From contig NZ_CP117812.1 of NCBI RefSeq assembly GCF_028728065.1, positions 868,001 through 932,000 on the forward strand: a stretch of 64,000 nt of DNA. Direction: 5' to 3'. Of the stretch, positions 18,722 through 28,063 are shown piece by piece. Origin of the DNA: Lentisphaera profundi. GTDB taxonomy: Bacteria; Verrucomicrobiota; Lentisphaeria; Lentisphaerales; Lentisphaeraceae. Below the pieces are notes generated by a model. That model saw nothing but the letters and a program-made list of their open reading frames with translations. It searched no databases and had not been told where the DNA came from. How positions within the stretch are numbered: the stretch's first letter is position 1; the number at the start of each line of letters is the position of its first letter. A program made the position numbers and the translations under genes.

Positions 18722-19995
18722 TTAATAGCTTGCTTCATTACATTATTTACGACAGAGATAGTTTGATGAATATTTTGCTCACTTAAAGTAGGGTGAACTT
18801 GGAACATAATCACAGATGAGCCAATAGCTAGGTCATTTGGTAAATCTTGAGTAACTTGTAAATTGAGTGTGTCACGATTGGGCATCTGAACATCTTTCCA
18901 TGCATCTTCTTTACCAATAGCCCAAGTGCTCCCAAATTGGCACACGATGCCTTCCTTAGCAATAGCTTGAATGACAGCATTACGATCCCAATTGTCTTTA
19001 AGCTTAGATATTTCGAGAAAAACGTAATATTTGTAATAAGCATGAACAATATGTGTCGGAGCTTCTTCTACTCGTAGACCAGGACTAGTTTTGAAGGCTG
19101 TATTGAGTATTTGCGCATACTTTTTACGGGCGGCTAAATTCCATGAGTCGAGTTTAGCTAATGCAATTCTTCCTATGGCGGCTTGAATCTCGGTCATACG
19201 CCAATTTGTTCCGATTGAACTGTAGTATGATGATGAATGAGCTTTATCTAAATCAACAAGTGGGTGGTTTAAAGTAGTATTATATTTATCAAAGTCTTTA
19301 CCGTGGTCTTTAAAGCTCCAAGCGCGGCGATAAGCATCTTTATCTTTGAGAAGGAGCATGCCACCTTCACCGCCAGTAGTGATGATTTTATCTTGGCAAA
19401 AGGAAAAGCATCCAGCATCACCAATGGTGCCCAGTTTTTGGCCTTTATATTCTCCACCGAGACATTGGGCACAATCTTCAATAAGATAGATCTTATGACC
19501 AAATTCATGTTCTTTTGCATCAAGTAATTTTTTTATTTCATCGAGTTCACAGGCCCATCCACCTAGATGTACAGCAATAACTGCCCGAGTATTTTTAGTA
19601 ATAAGGGGAGCAATCGTTTGAGCAGATATGTTCTGACTGTTTAATTCTACATCAGCAAAGACGGGCTTTGCACCCCGCATGATACAGGCAGAAGCCGAGG
19701 CTATAAAAGTTCTTGTTGTTGTAATGACTTCATCACCACTTCCGATATTAAAAGCTTGTAGAGCAAGCTCGAGTGCTAGAGTCCCGTTGGCTAGTGCAAT
19801 AGAGTAGGGAGCTTTATGATATTGAGCAAATTCATATTCAAAGAGTCCATTCTCACCACGAACTGTAGTTCCATCATCAAGCGTATGGATATCACCCGTC
19901 CAGTAGTTAACTTTACCCGATTTCAAGATTTTCGCAGTGGCTTCGATCATTTCCTCATCGAAGTAGGGCCAAGCTGACCTATTATTATTTTTCAT
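18718..19995 (-). CDS. pglE: PLP-dependent sugar aminotransferase (DegT/DnrJ/EryC1/StrS, PglE-like)
   Basis: The predicted role is transfer of an amino group from glutamate to the 4-keto group of the dehydratase product. The fold is the DegT family: LANGTLALELALQAF for phosphate binding, the aspartate in LIEDCAQCLGG, and the PLP lysine K203 in FCQDKIITTGGEGG. 425 aa is a little longer than Campylobacter PglE, with an extra loop around residues 35-50 (HTLDDGTTVRGENG). It overlaps the acetyltransferase gene by 11 bases and the dehydratase gene by four. The substrate assignment rests on the neighbours; the family alone does not fix it. Confidence 0.85.
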   Translation of the reverse strand: MKNNNRSAWPYFDEEMIEATAKILKSGKVNYWTGDIHTLDDGTTVRGENGLFEYEFAQYHKAPYSIALANGTLALELALQAFNIGSGDEVITTTRTFIASASACIMRGAKPVFADVELNSQNISAQTIAPLITKNTRAVIAVHLGGWACELDEIKKLLDAKEHEFGHKIYLIEDCAQCLGGEYKGQKLGTIGDAGCFSFCQDKIITTGGEGGMLLLKDKDAYRRAWSFKDHGKDFDKYNTTLNHPLVDLDKAHSSSYYSSIGTNWRMTEIQAAIGRIALAKLDSWNLAARKKYAQILNTAFKTSPGLRVEEAPTHIVHAYYKYYVFLEISKLKDNWDRNAVIQAIAKEGIVCQFGSTWAIGKEDAWKDVQMPNRDTLNLQVTQDLPNDLAIGSSVIMFQVHPTLSEQNIHQTISVVNNVMKQAIK

Positions 19996-20626
19996 TTTTC
20001 ACTCTGTTTAGGATTTTTCCAGGATTACCTATTACAGTACAGTTATCTGGGATATCATTAAGAATTATAGACCCTGCACCAATGATACAATTTTTACCTA
20101 TTTGAACACCAGGGATGATAGTCGAACCAGCGCCAATTATCGTACCTTCCGCAACTGAAACAGAGCCACAGATCGTAACACCAGGAGCAATGTGTACAAA
20201 ATTGTCAATAATACAATCGTGATCTATGCTTGCTTGAGTATTTATTATGCAATGACGGCCAATGAGAACATCTGAATTTATAACTGTACCAGCCATAACT
20301 ACAGTACCTTCTTTGATAGTTACTGTGGGAGAAAAAGTCGATTCTGGATGAATGAGTGTTGCAAAGGAATGCCCGTGATTCTTTAATAGAGTATCAAACT
20401 TCATACGCATTAAATTTGATCCAATAGAAATTATAAATGAGGCATCTTTTGCGATTGTATTAACGAATTCCGATCCACCCAGTACTTCTTGTCGGTAAAA
20501 TTGAGTCCCCCATAAAGTTTGATTATCATCTAATAAACCAAGAATATGTTTATCGAGTCGATTCGCGATGTCTATAATGACTTTTGCATGACCACCAGAT
20601 CCGAAAAAATAAATTGCTTCACTCAT
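19985..20626 (-). CDS. pglD: Sugar O/N-acetyltransferase, left-handed beta-helix (PglD/NeuD family)
   Basis: A small N-terminal Rossmann-like domain (YFFGSGGHAKVIIDIA) is followed by a hexapeptide-repeat beta-helix (IGRHCIINTQASIDHDCIID, then GTIIGAGSTIIPGVQIGKNC). This is the two-domain layout of PglD and NeuD. The conserved histidine is in IDHDCI. It should acetylate the new 4-amino group using acetyl-CoA, giving a diacetamido sugar nucleotide. The longest frame begins with GTG at 20635, but the ATG at 20626, preceded by GGTGAT, fits the family N-terminus better. The end overlaps the aminotransferase start. Confidence 0.87.
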   Translation of the reverse strand: MSEAIYFFGSGGHAKVIIDIANRLDKHILGLLDDNQTLWGTQFYRQEVLGGSEFVNTIAKDASFIISIGSNLMRMKFDTLLKNHGHSFATLIHPESTFSPTVTIKEGTVVMAGTVINSDVLIGRHCIINTQASIDHDCIIDNFVHIAPGVTICGSVSVAEGTIIGAGSTIIPGVQIGKNCIIGAGSIILNDIPDNCTVIGNPGKILNRVKNEK

Positions 20627-21215
20627 TTGTATCACCGGTAAACTTTTCCATGGTCACACTGGAGGCAGATGATATATCTGATTTTTTGATTACTTTTCCT
20701 ACCGTCATAAAAAGAATTTTTATATCCAGCCAGAAACTCTGATTTTCAACATACCATACATCTAAGTTAAATTTTTCTTCCCAACTTATGGCATTACGTC
20801 CATTGACTTGAGCCCAACCGGTAATTCCTGGCTTTACATTATGTCGCCGAGCTTGTTGGGAACTGTATAGTGGTAGATATTCAATAAGAAGAGGTCTGGG
20901 CCCAACTAGGCTCATATCACCTTTGAGGACATTGAATAGGCCTGGTAATTCATCGAGACTTGCTTTACGTAAAAAACTACCAAAGGGAGTTAATCGTTGG
21001 GCATCAGGCAGCGGTTCTCCATGTTTGTCAACTGAATCGAGCATCGTACGAAATTTGAACATTTTAAATATTTTGCCATTCAGTCCAGGCCTTTTCTGAA
21101 CGAAGAAAATGGGGGCTCCTAGGTTTATTCGTATAAATATGCTTAAGACAAGGAGTAAGGGTGCAAAAATAAATACACAAAGACTTGAGATGACTATATC
21201 AAAAAATCGTTTCAT
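20619..21215 (-). CDS. pglC: Undecaprenyl-phosphate sugar-1-phosphate transferase (PglC-like initiating enzyme)
   Basis: This monotopic phosphoglycosyl transferase starts repeat-unit synthesis by placing a sugar-1-phosphate on undecaprenyl phosphate. One membrane-inserted N-terminal helix (residues ~1-28) is followed by the family motifs KMFKFRTM, LRKASLDELPGLFNV and GDMSLVGPRPLL, with the catalytic Asp-Glu pair in LDELP. 198 aa is the short PglC-type form, lacking the extra helices of WbaP. Position directly before the acetyltransferase, aminotransferase and dehydratase genes supports a bacillosamine-type substrate. The start overlaps the upstream glycosyltransferase stop by four bases. Confidence 0.93.
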   Translation of the reverse strand: MKRFFDIVISSLCVFIFAPLLLVLSIFIRINLGAPIFFVQKRPGLNGKIFKMFKFRTMLDSVDKHGEPLPDAQRLTPFGSFLRKASLDELPGLFNVLKGDMSLVGPRPLLIEYLPLYSSQQARRHNVKPGITGWAQVNGRNAISWEEKFNLDVWYVENQSFWLDIKILFMTVGKVIKKSDISSASSVTMEKFTGDTNE

Positions 21216-22441
21216 TTCTCTATGACCTCTATAAAGTTTTGTGCTAGTTTAGCATAGTCATGATTTTTTTTAATATACTCTAAGCCTTTAAGTCCCATGT
21301 TTTTTAATTCATTTTGAGGCATCAATGCGAAGTTCTCTAAAGCATCTGCAATGACTTCTGGATTCATGGCTTCAATACATTGACCACATTGCGCCAGTTC
21401 TACAGGATTATTAGGAGAATTAATTGATTGTAAAATAGGTTTTTCACCCAGCATATATTCAAATATTTTATTTGCACTTACACCGTAACGGTAAAGTGTT
21501 GTGTTTTGCCAACCTAGGTAACAAATATTTGCTGCTTTCAAGTAAGAACTTACTTCGTTTTTTGGTACAGCAGAGAGAAATGTGACATTTGTTAATGAAT
21601 TTTCAGTTGCCAAGTTTATTAAGTGTTCCTTTTTCTCTCCTTTACCAAGAAGAACAAAATGGATTTTAGTATTTTGTTTTTGATCTAAAAGGATAGCGGC
21701 TTGGATTAAGGGTTCCAAGGCATTTGGTATACCATGAGTACCACAATAAAATACAATGAATTTACCTTCTTTTTGTAAATCTTTCATCAAAACGTGGGGA
21801 GTTACAATTTTTTGTTCATCAGGTATTTCAATTCCATTAGGTATATGAAAGTATTTTTTTTCATCAAGACCCTGTTTTTTCATGTGCTCAAAACCGTTAG
21901 GAAGAACTGAGATCACTTTATTTGCATGTTTATAAGCATGTTTTTCTAAGTGAGCTAACCAGATATAAAGCGGATGGTATTTGGACATCTTCAGAAGATT
22001 ATTAAGAGTTAAAGGCCATATATCACGTACTTCAAAAATTAATTGAGCATCATATATTTTAGCCCATTTTTTCATAGCTTTAAAATGAAACATGTGAACA
22101 GAGGAAACGACAATAACATCAGGTTTTTTGAGCACTCCCATGTGGACTAAATTAGTGCGTTTGAGAAAAGCAGAATAGGCGAGCATATTCTGAATTCTAG
22201 CGACGCCATTACCTTTATAATAAGGAGTTTTTATCCATAAATAATTGACTCCATTAACCTTTTTAAGGCAATAATCACCTTTGAACTGAATTGTATCTTT
22301 ATGCAAATGGTGAAAAGAGGCGGCGATAATAGTAACTTTCTCTCCCATTGCGCTTAATTGACTTGAAAGAAAGTAAGGCCGATAATTCTTGAATTTAGGA
22401 TCTAGAGCGTAGTGATTGCAGTACCATATATTCTTAGACAT
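21212..22441 (-). CDS. GT4-family glycosyltransferase (WbuB-like)
   Basis: This retaining, GT-B fold glycosyltransferase probably adds the second sugar of the repeat unit to the lipid-linked acceptor at the inner leaflet. The N-terminus (WYCNHYALDPKFKNYRPYFL) and the inserted region are like WbuB/fucosamine transferases. The C-terminal nucleotide-sugar site has the family pattern YGVSANKIFEYMLGEKPIL. 409 aa is typical. It sits immediately upstream of the initiating transferase and overlaps the gene before it by eight bases. Donor and linkage cannot be read from the sequence. Confidence 0.87.
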   Translation of the reverse strand: MSKNIWYCNHYALDPKFKNYRPYFLSSQLSAMGEKVTIIAASFHHLHKDTIQFKGDYCLKKVNGVNYLWIKTPYYKGNGVARIQNMLAYSAFLKRTNLVHMGVLKKPDVIVVSSVHMFHFKAMKKWAKIYDAQLIFEVRDIWPLTLNNLLKMSKYHPLYIWLAHLEKHAYKHANKVISVLPNGFEHMKKQGLDEKKYFHIPNGIEIPDEQKIVTPHVLMKDLQKEGKFIVFYCGTHGIPNALEPLIQAAILLDQKQNTKIHFVLLGKGEKKEHLINLATENSLTNVTFLSAVPKNEVSSYLKAANICYLGWQNTTLYRYGVSANKIFEYMLGEKPILQSINSPNNPVELAQCGQCIEAMNPEVIADALENFALMPQNELKNMGLKGLEYIKKNHDYAKLAQNFIEVIEK

Positions 22442-23549
22442 TAGTTAGCTCTTTGTAGAGTTGAATTAATTTTTTTTCTTCTGCGATCCAACTAAAATAC
22501 TCATTTGCTGCAAGTTTAGCACGTTTACCCATTTCTTCCGACGTTTTGTTATCATCTAGTAACTTGTCAATTGCTTCAGCAATTTCTTGAGGTTTGTAGG
22601 GGTCGACAAAAAGGGCACAGTCATAAGGCTCAAGGACTTTGTGCCAATAAGGAAAGTCGGAAGCAATGATTGGGATGCCCGCAGCCATGTACTCAAACAT
22701 TTTTATGGGTAGAGAGTCGAGATAATTGATGATTGGGTGAAGTGTAACTATTCCTATTTTTGACTGAGCTAAGATTAAACTCACTTCTTTTCTACTGACA
22801 ATGCCATGATAGTTTACCTTTTGCCAATTTTCATGACGGAACATTTCTTCTTCAAGGAGAGATGAAGTGAAATTACCCGCCAGGTTCAATTTTGCCGTTG
22901 TCGAAGAGAGTGAGTTGACAAGTTCTTTAATACCTCGTACTTCAGTAATCCCCCCAACATAGCAGACTTCATCATGTTTTTCACACCAAGGAGTAGAAGA
23001 ATCGAATTCACCAAGAATTGGATAGTTATTAATGTCAATAGAATTTGGATTGATTTTTAAGTAACGATCTCTGATAAAGGGAGTGGCACAGATGACTGCC
23101 GAGAGTTTTTTTGCAATGTGGTTCTCATAGCGTTCAAAACAAAAAGAAATTGATTTTCGAAGATGAGTAGGAATCCATTGTTTGGAGAGGATTTGCCGTG
23201 GGACATCTTCATGAACATCATAAATGACTTGCTTTTTAAGCTTTTTAAGCTTGAGGCCAATACGTAAAAGTTCAGGATCATGAAAGTGATAAATATCGGC
23301 ATCAATTTCGAGGCATTTTGCATAGACGCTGTTAACTGTTTGAGTCATCCTTTTAATACGACTAAGTCCCTTCTGGGTGCCTGTGTCGAGTATTTTAACT
23401 CCTTTACTGACTTCATCACCAAGGCCATCGGCGACAATTAAAGCCACATCAAAGCCTGCGCTAGCTAAACTACTACACTCCTTCAAAAATATACGAGTAT
23501 CATAGCGAGGATGAACCGAGGTTAAATGACATATTTTCAGTTTTTTCAT
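22434..23549 (-). CDS. GT4-family glycosyltransferase
   Basis: This 371-aa GT-B glycosyltransferase starts with CHLTSVHPRYDTRIFLKECS. That opening is typical of a GT4 clade whose first domain binds lipid-linked acceptors. The donor site includes SLPIKMFEYMAAGIPIIASDFP, with the conserved glutamate of the E-x7-E motif in this stretch. It lies inside the polysaccharide run and overlaps the next gene by eight bases. A 166-base gap upstream (23550-23715) has no gene and could hold an internal promoter. Specificity is unknown. Confidence 0.87.
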   Translation of the reverse strand: MKKLKICHLTSVHPRYDTRIFLKECSSLASAGFDVALIVADGLGDEVSKGVKILDTGTQKGLSRIKRMTQTVNSVYAKCLEIDADIYHFHDPELLRIGLKLKKLKKQVIYDVHEDVPRQILSKQWIPTHLRKSISFCFERYENHIAKKLSAVICATPFIRDRYLKINPNSIDINNYPILGEFDSSTPWCEKHDEVCYVGGITEVRGIKELVNSLSSTTAKLNLAGNFTSSLLEEEMFRHENWQKVNYHGIVSRKEVSLILAQSKIGIVTLHPIINYLDSLPIKMFEYMAAGIPIIASDFPYWHKVLEPYDCALFVDPYKPQEIAEAIDKLLDDNKTSEEMGKRAKLAANEYFSWIAEEKKLIQLYKELTNV

Positions 23550-23715
23550 AAAATTTTAGTGGAGTAAATAAGGTGTTGAGATGAATAATTCGAAGTGTTT
23601 TTTATAATGAAGGAGTATTTTAATACTTTTCATAAAATATACATATTTTTTGATTTTTATCTAGATGATAATGGAGGTTAAAGCTGATTGATACTAGAGT
23701 GTATATAATACGTTA

Positions 23716-24849
23716 TCAGTTTAAAAGAGAATTATATGTATCAATTAAAGTTTTCTCTTGTTTTTCCCAACAAAATTCTCGTCTGACATTTGCCAAGTTT
23801 TTCGTTATATGAGAATACTCTAAATCAAGAGTAGCCTCAACAGCTTTTTGAAAAGAATTTTTTGTATTTTGTTCTGCTATAATTCCAATATTATGATCTT
23901 CTACAATCTTTTTCATCTCTGGAAGGTTAGATGAAATGATGGGTAAACCCGCCATTATGTATTCAAAAAATTTATTGGGTAGGCAGTAACGGTAACTCAA
24001 GCAAATATCATCAATAAGTGAAATGCCGTAATCTGCTGAACTTGTATAACGGAGTAAAACATCTGGGCTTACAGCCTTATGAAAAAAAATAGCACGGTGG
24101 TTTTGACTGTGCTCAAGAATGGTCTCTTCTAAAGTACCATACCCCATAAAAACAATCACATTTTTATTATCAGAAAGGTTGGAAAAGCTTTTTAGGAGTA
24201 ACTCAATTCCTCGACCTTTAAAAAGCCCGCCCTGATAAAGGAATATTTTCTGATTTTCTCTGATCCCCAACTCTTCTCGGAAAAGATTATCTTCTCTTAA
24301 CTCACAAAAATAAGGGCAATTCAAAACCAAAGAAGGTTTCTTTATATTGTAAAGACGTTTATATTCATCGGCAATTGAATTGCTGACAGTGATTACTTCA
24401 TCCGAATACTTTATCAAAAAGCGCTCCAATAAAAACGTTACTTTTCTTCCTTTGTTCGAGAGGCCATTTCTTTCCGTTTCATATTCATGGGCATCATAAA
24501 TAACTTTTAGTTTTTTATTTAAAATCTTTTTGATGAACACACCAAATGGAAGGGTGTTCAAGTCATTGCAGTGAATGATGTCGGCATTTCGGAAACGTTT
24601 GACAAAAATAAGAAAAAATTCAAAATATTTCAAAAGTTGAATGGGTTTAGATTTTGACCAGTTTCTTGTTTTTAGTTTAAGGCGACTTATGGGGAATAAA
24701 GATGTGTTTTCTGATTCTTTAAGGCCTTTTTCATGGAGGGCTACAACTTCTACGTCATAGTTATTTTGCGCGAGGCTTGTGGCTTCTTTAAGTACGCGAC
24801 TGTCATTTGTGAAATTATTTAAGACGACACAGACAACTTTTGTTTTCAT
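23716..24849 (-). CDS. GT4-family glycosyltransferase
   Basis: This is a 377-aa GT-B enzyme. The first domain begins VVCVVLNNFTNDSRVLKEATSL, the common 'DsRvlkea' opening of GT4 capsule and exopolysaccharide transferases. The acceptor domain includes DIIHCNDLNTLPFG, and the donor site reads RYCLPNKFFEYIMAGLPIIS. It follows the Wzy-like gene after ten bases, so the two are probably co-transcribed. It likely adds one sugar of the repeat unit; donor and linkage are not readable. Confidence 0.87.
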   Translation of the reverse strand: MKTKVVCVVLNNFTNDSRVLKEATSLAQNNYDVEVVALHEKGLKESENTSLFPISRLKLKTRNWSKSKPIQLLKYFEFFLIFVKRFRNADIIHCNDLNTLPFGVFIKKILNKKLKVIYDAHEYETERNGLSNKGRKVTFLLERFLIKYSDEVITVSNSIADEYKRLYNIKKPSLVLNCPYFCELREDNLFREELGIRENQKIFLYQGGLFKGRGIELLLKSFSNLSDNKNVIVFMGYGTLEETILEHSQNHRAIFFHKAVSPDVLLRYTSSADYGISLIDDICLSYRYCLPNKFFEYIMAGLPIISSNLPEMKKIVEDHNIGIIAEQNTKNSFQKAVEATLDLEYSHITKNLANVRREFCWEKQEKTLIDTYNSLLN

Positions 24850-24859
24850 ATGATTACGG

Positions 24860-26131
24860 TTATTTGTTTTTATTGAGTTTGAAAAAAATGCCTATGAAAC
24901 AAAAATTTACAAGTACTTTGCTTGAGTAAAACTGATCTCCACTTGTGGAGACAAAGAAAAGCAACGACATGAAATACAACAATATGTAGGGATGTGAATG
25001 GTATCGTAAAAAGTTAATAAACATATTAAATATAAATGCTGAAAAAAGTGTCAAGCCCAATAAGCCACTTGATAATAAGATTGAAATGAAAACATTGTGA
25101 GGATAGTCAAGTCCCCCTGAATGGAAGTTATTCTTATAATCATAGTGATATTGAAAGCCTCTGCCAAGAATTAGCTCATGAAATTCATACTCTTTTAGTA
25201 TTGCTAGACCATACGTTAGCCTATTTGTTCTAGAGCTAATGAGTTTACTGTCATTATTTGATGAAATGTCCATAGTGTTTAGTCTAAACTCTAGTTTATC
25301 TAATTCCCGTTGTGATGTTAGCTCGTGGTTAGAAAAAAAGTCAATATGAAATGCTGAAGACAAGATTATGGCTAAGAGTGTGATTACATAAAAACTTATT
25401 CGGAAAATTTTTAAGGATATTTTCTTAGTTGTGATTGTGCGAAGGAGCTTATGTATAGAGCAAATGAAAATGATAATGAAAAGTATGATAAATATCCTTC
25501 TTGATCCAGAGAGCATCATGGCACTGAAAATCAGCAGGCTAGCTGAAAGGAATGAAAAAGTACGAAGTCTAGCCCTTTCTTTTCTTAAAAAATCTATAAT
25601 ACAGAGGAAAGGAAATAGGAGTCCTAGAGAAAAAGAGTTATAATCTTTTCTTAGAGAGGTCCCCCATGGATATTGTGATCCTGGAGTTTCAAAAAAAGAG
25701 ATATGGTGCCCCTTTAGTAGTAAAGCAAATTTTATTAATGCAATAATCGAAACGATAATACCTATAGATATAGACATAGATTTAAATTTGTTAAGAAAAT
25801 ATTTTAAATTTTCTCGATTTTTCAATATAGACAGACCTATTAGGAGAGAAAGACTACAGCTTATTAGGTTGTTGATACTGGTTTTGTTTAACAAATCTAT
25901 TTCGCCAGAAATTGTGATTGAAAAAATAAAAGTGATTGCAAGACTAAGATATAGTTTTATATCAAAATTCCATGTATACTTAGTCTTTAGTATTATAGGA
26001 AATGATAATAGACCTATGGACCCAACAGATATAGCATACAGAGGGAAGCCATAAGGGAATATCAGACCTAATATGAGTATGACATAAGTTGACGAGTATA
26101 GGTGGATTAAGGAATTGTGTGAAATTTTCAT
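24860..26131 (-). CDS. O-antigen/capsule polymerase (Wzy-like), polytopic membrane protein
   Basis: This 423-aa protein is dominated by hydrophobic helices (about ten to twelve) with one large loop at roughly residues 255-345. The pair SGSRRIFIILFIIIF after a helix and the loop end YPHNVFISILLSSGLLGL match the O-antigen ligase/polymerase superfamily pattern, where the conserved PHN/H in the large periplasmic loop is functionally important. In a locus with Wzx and Wzz the likely role is joining repeat units on the periplasmic face. A second member of the superfamily (36063-37607) is better placed as a ligase or alternative polymerase. Confidence 0.82.
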   Translation of the reverse strand: MKISHNSLIHLYSSTYVILILGLIFPYGFPLYAISVGSIGLLSFPIILKTKYTWNFDIKLYLSLAITFIFSITISGEIDLLNKTSINNLISCSLSLLIGLSILKNRENLKYFLNKFKSMSISIGIIVSIIALIKFALLLKGHHISFFETPGSQYPWGTSLRKDYNSFSLGLLFPFLCIIDFLRKERARLRTFSFLSASLLIFSAMMLSGSRRIFIILFIIIFICSIHKLLRTITTKKISLKIFRISFYVITLLAIILSSAFHIDFFSNHELTSQRELDKLEFRLNTMDISSNNDSKLISSRTNRLTYGLAILKEYEFHELILGRGFQYHYDYKNNFHSGGLDYPHNVFISILLSSGLLGLTLFSAFIFNMFINFLRYHSHPYILLYFMSLLFFVSTSGDQFYSSKVLVNFCFIGIFFKLNKNK

Positions 26132-26215
26132 TTATATAGAGCCGTGTACATTTTTCGGGTATCGCTCATGTAAATGAGTTCAGCACAGTTTTTTAGTAAA
26201 ATACATTTAGACCGA

Positions 26216-27598
26216 TTAATCATTAGGATGTTGTGTTAGTATATCGATAAATATTTGTTTATGGACGTCGGTTGTTAATGATGAATTGTGCCAAAGAAGA
26301 GTAAAGGTTCCGTTGAATTTATAACAAGTGTTCTTCAAGGTTGCGGCCAAATGACTTGTGTTGTTGTAATCATTATAAATGCCAGAGAGTGTGCTAGCTT
26401 CCATGAAAATTAGTGGTCTTTGGATGAGTTTGAGTGGAGATCTGCTACTGAGGTCGTACATCGTGAATTCGTAACAAATACCACAACGAAAGCCGGGTTT
26501 TTCTGCGTAGTAAAGGCTTGAATCATAAGTCATGCCAGAGTTTTCCAGAATGGCTGGAGTTTTCATGATATTATATCTCAAATAATGTTGTCGGCCCCCA
26601 ATATTTATAGTATTAATGCCTTCGCGTTTTGTGATTTTTTGAAGCTTATCAAATTCAAACTTGTGTTGTGAGAGTGTTTGATAAGTATTGTAACTGCCAT
26701 GTAAGCCTATTTCATGTCCCCTTGCGGAAATGCTTTGAAGTAAACCTGTTATCGGGGATTCATCTATATTATATTTACCATCGTAATTTAAATTTGTTTT
26801 ATCACAGAGGAAATAAAAAGCACACTTTAAATTATTTTCTTCACATGATTTCATCATCCAATCAAAAGTATAAAAGGGGTCTAAGCTATAATCACCTTTC
26901 CTCATTGCAGCGAAGTTTCGATAACGTTTCCATGCAAGTTTAAGAGATTTTCGTTTTAGGAGATCGCTGGCGATTTGCCTTAATTCTTTTTTTAGAAAGC
27001 CTGAATTGGGGTTATATGGTGTGTCGACATCACAACTAATTAATTCTTTGTATTGCCTGGTTTTTCGTCGGAGTTTGGGGGATAAAGTACTAAGACAAAA
27101 CCATAATATTTCGAGGTATTCATTAATAATCGGTCTAGCCAGAAAGTCTTCTTGGTAAGCAAGTGAAGCAGTGACAGGAAAACGATCATGTTTATCTCTA
27201 TCTGTTTTTATAGCCTCTTCATAACGAGATAGCATAAAAAAAGAGGAACCAAAAATATCGATATCAAGTTGTATGTGATTTTCGGATATTTCTAAATTTG
27301 GCTTACCATAAATTATAGGTAGTGATGTAGATGGGAGGTCGACTGTTTTACTTAAACCACTTATGTCCAAATGTGCCAGAGGTTGTTCAGGTAGTGATTG
27401 AAGTTGCATCCATTTTTTGTCGGCGATGGTAAAAAAGTCATCGTTTATCTTGAGAGTTTTATTTTCATAGAGAATGGCTATGTCAGAACGGCTTTCATAT
27501 ATGACGGTGAATTCTAGTCCTAAAAAATCCCACAAAATGACTTTGAAAATATATTTGCGTTCATTAATGCAGTTATGAGGACATTTTATAGTGATCAT
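26216..27598 (-). CDS. Polysaccharide deacetylase-family protein with an N-terminal extension
   Basis: The C-terminal half has the NodB-like fold: the metal-site aspartates in SCDVDTPYNP, the HxxxH-like segment GHEIGLHGSYNTY, and a late LLWHNSS motif. The first ~180 residues form a separate alpha/beta extension (DUF7033-like arrangement) found in capsule-locus deacetylases. Predicted function is removal of acetyl groups from an amino sugar of the polymer or its lipid-linked precursor. No signal peptide is visible, so a cytoplasmic precursor is the more likely substrate. It lies between the FemAB-like gene and the polymerase gene in the same direction. Confidence 0.8.
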   Translation of the reverse strand: MITIKCPHNCINERKYIFKVILWDFLGLEFTVIYESRSDIAILYENKTLKINDDFFTIADKKWMQLQSLPEQPLAHLDISGLSKTVDLPSTSLPIIYGKPNLEISENHIQLDIDIFGSSFFMLSRYEEAIKTDRDKHDRFPVTASLAYQEDFLARPIINEYLEILWFCLSTLSPKLRRKTRQYKELISCDVDTPYNPNSGFLKKELRQIASDLLKRKSLKLAWKRYRNFAAMRKGDYSLDPFYTFDWMMKSCEENNLKCAFYFLCDKTNLNYDGKYNIDESPITGLLQSISARGHEIGLHGSYNTYQTLSQHKFEFDKLQKITKREGINTINIGGRQHYLRYNIMKTPAILENSGMTYDSSLYYAEKPGFRCGICYEFTMYDLSSRSPLKLIQRPLIFMEASTLSGIYNDYNNTSHLAATLKNTCYKFNGTFTLLWHNSSLTTDVHKQIFIDILTQHPND

Positions 27599-27605
27599 TA
27601 CTAAA

Positions 27606-28049
27606 CTACCTAAGAAGAGATTTTGTTAATTGAGCTATTTTTAAGAGTTTAGAATTAGTTTTGGTAATGTTGAAATATGGTTTCTGAATGGCGCCAAATG
27701 CACGGAAAAAGCTTTCGATCGGCTCGATCATAGAACCCTCAAAATTAAAAGACGTTGACACAGTTGAGGCAAATTTAATAGCTTCCCACATACATAAACT
27801 TGTAGCTCCGCTATTGCGTAGCTCAGGGTCTCCGCCACCCATGATATAATAAGCTGATTCTTTATCCCAAATTAAGTAAACTCCAGCATGATGACGACCC
27901 TCAGGGTCTACTGCAATAAAAATTTTAGATGATTGATGATCTTGACAGGCTTTATGTAGTTTTTTAACATAACTTTCCGTGTAAGGAAGGTTTTTACTCT
28001 GGCGTGTAAAGATCATTTTATTTAAGTGAAGAAAATCTTTAAGGTCCAA
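27606..28049 (-). pseudogene. C-terminal half of a frameshifted FemAB/BioF2-like acyltransferase
   Basis: This 147-codon frame (opening with TTG, not a true start) contains the C-terminal GNAT-like half of a FemAB/BioF2-like protein: GVYLIWDKESAYYIMGGGDP, then FNFEGSMIEPIESFFRAFGA, the typical end of the family. It continues upstream without a stop in its own frame through codons reading ASGKYALTVEQN. This directly joins the end of the preceding frame if one base is restored. It is therefore one broken gene with 28064-28564. No ribosome binding site precedes it. Confidence 0.8.
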
Positions 28050-28063
28050 ATTTTGTTCAACTG

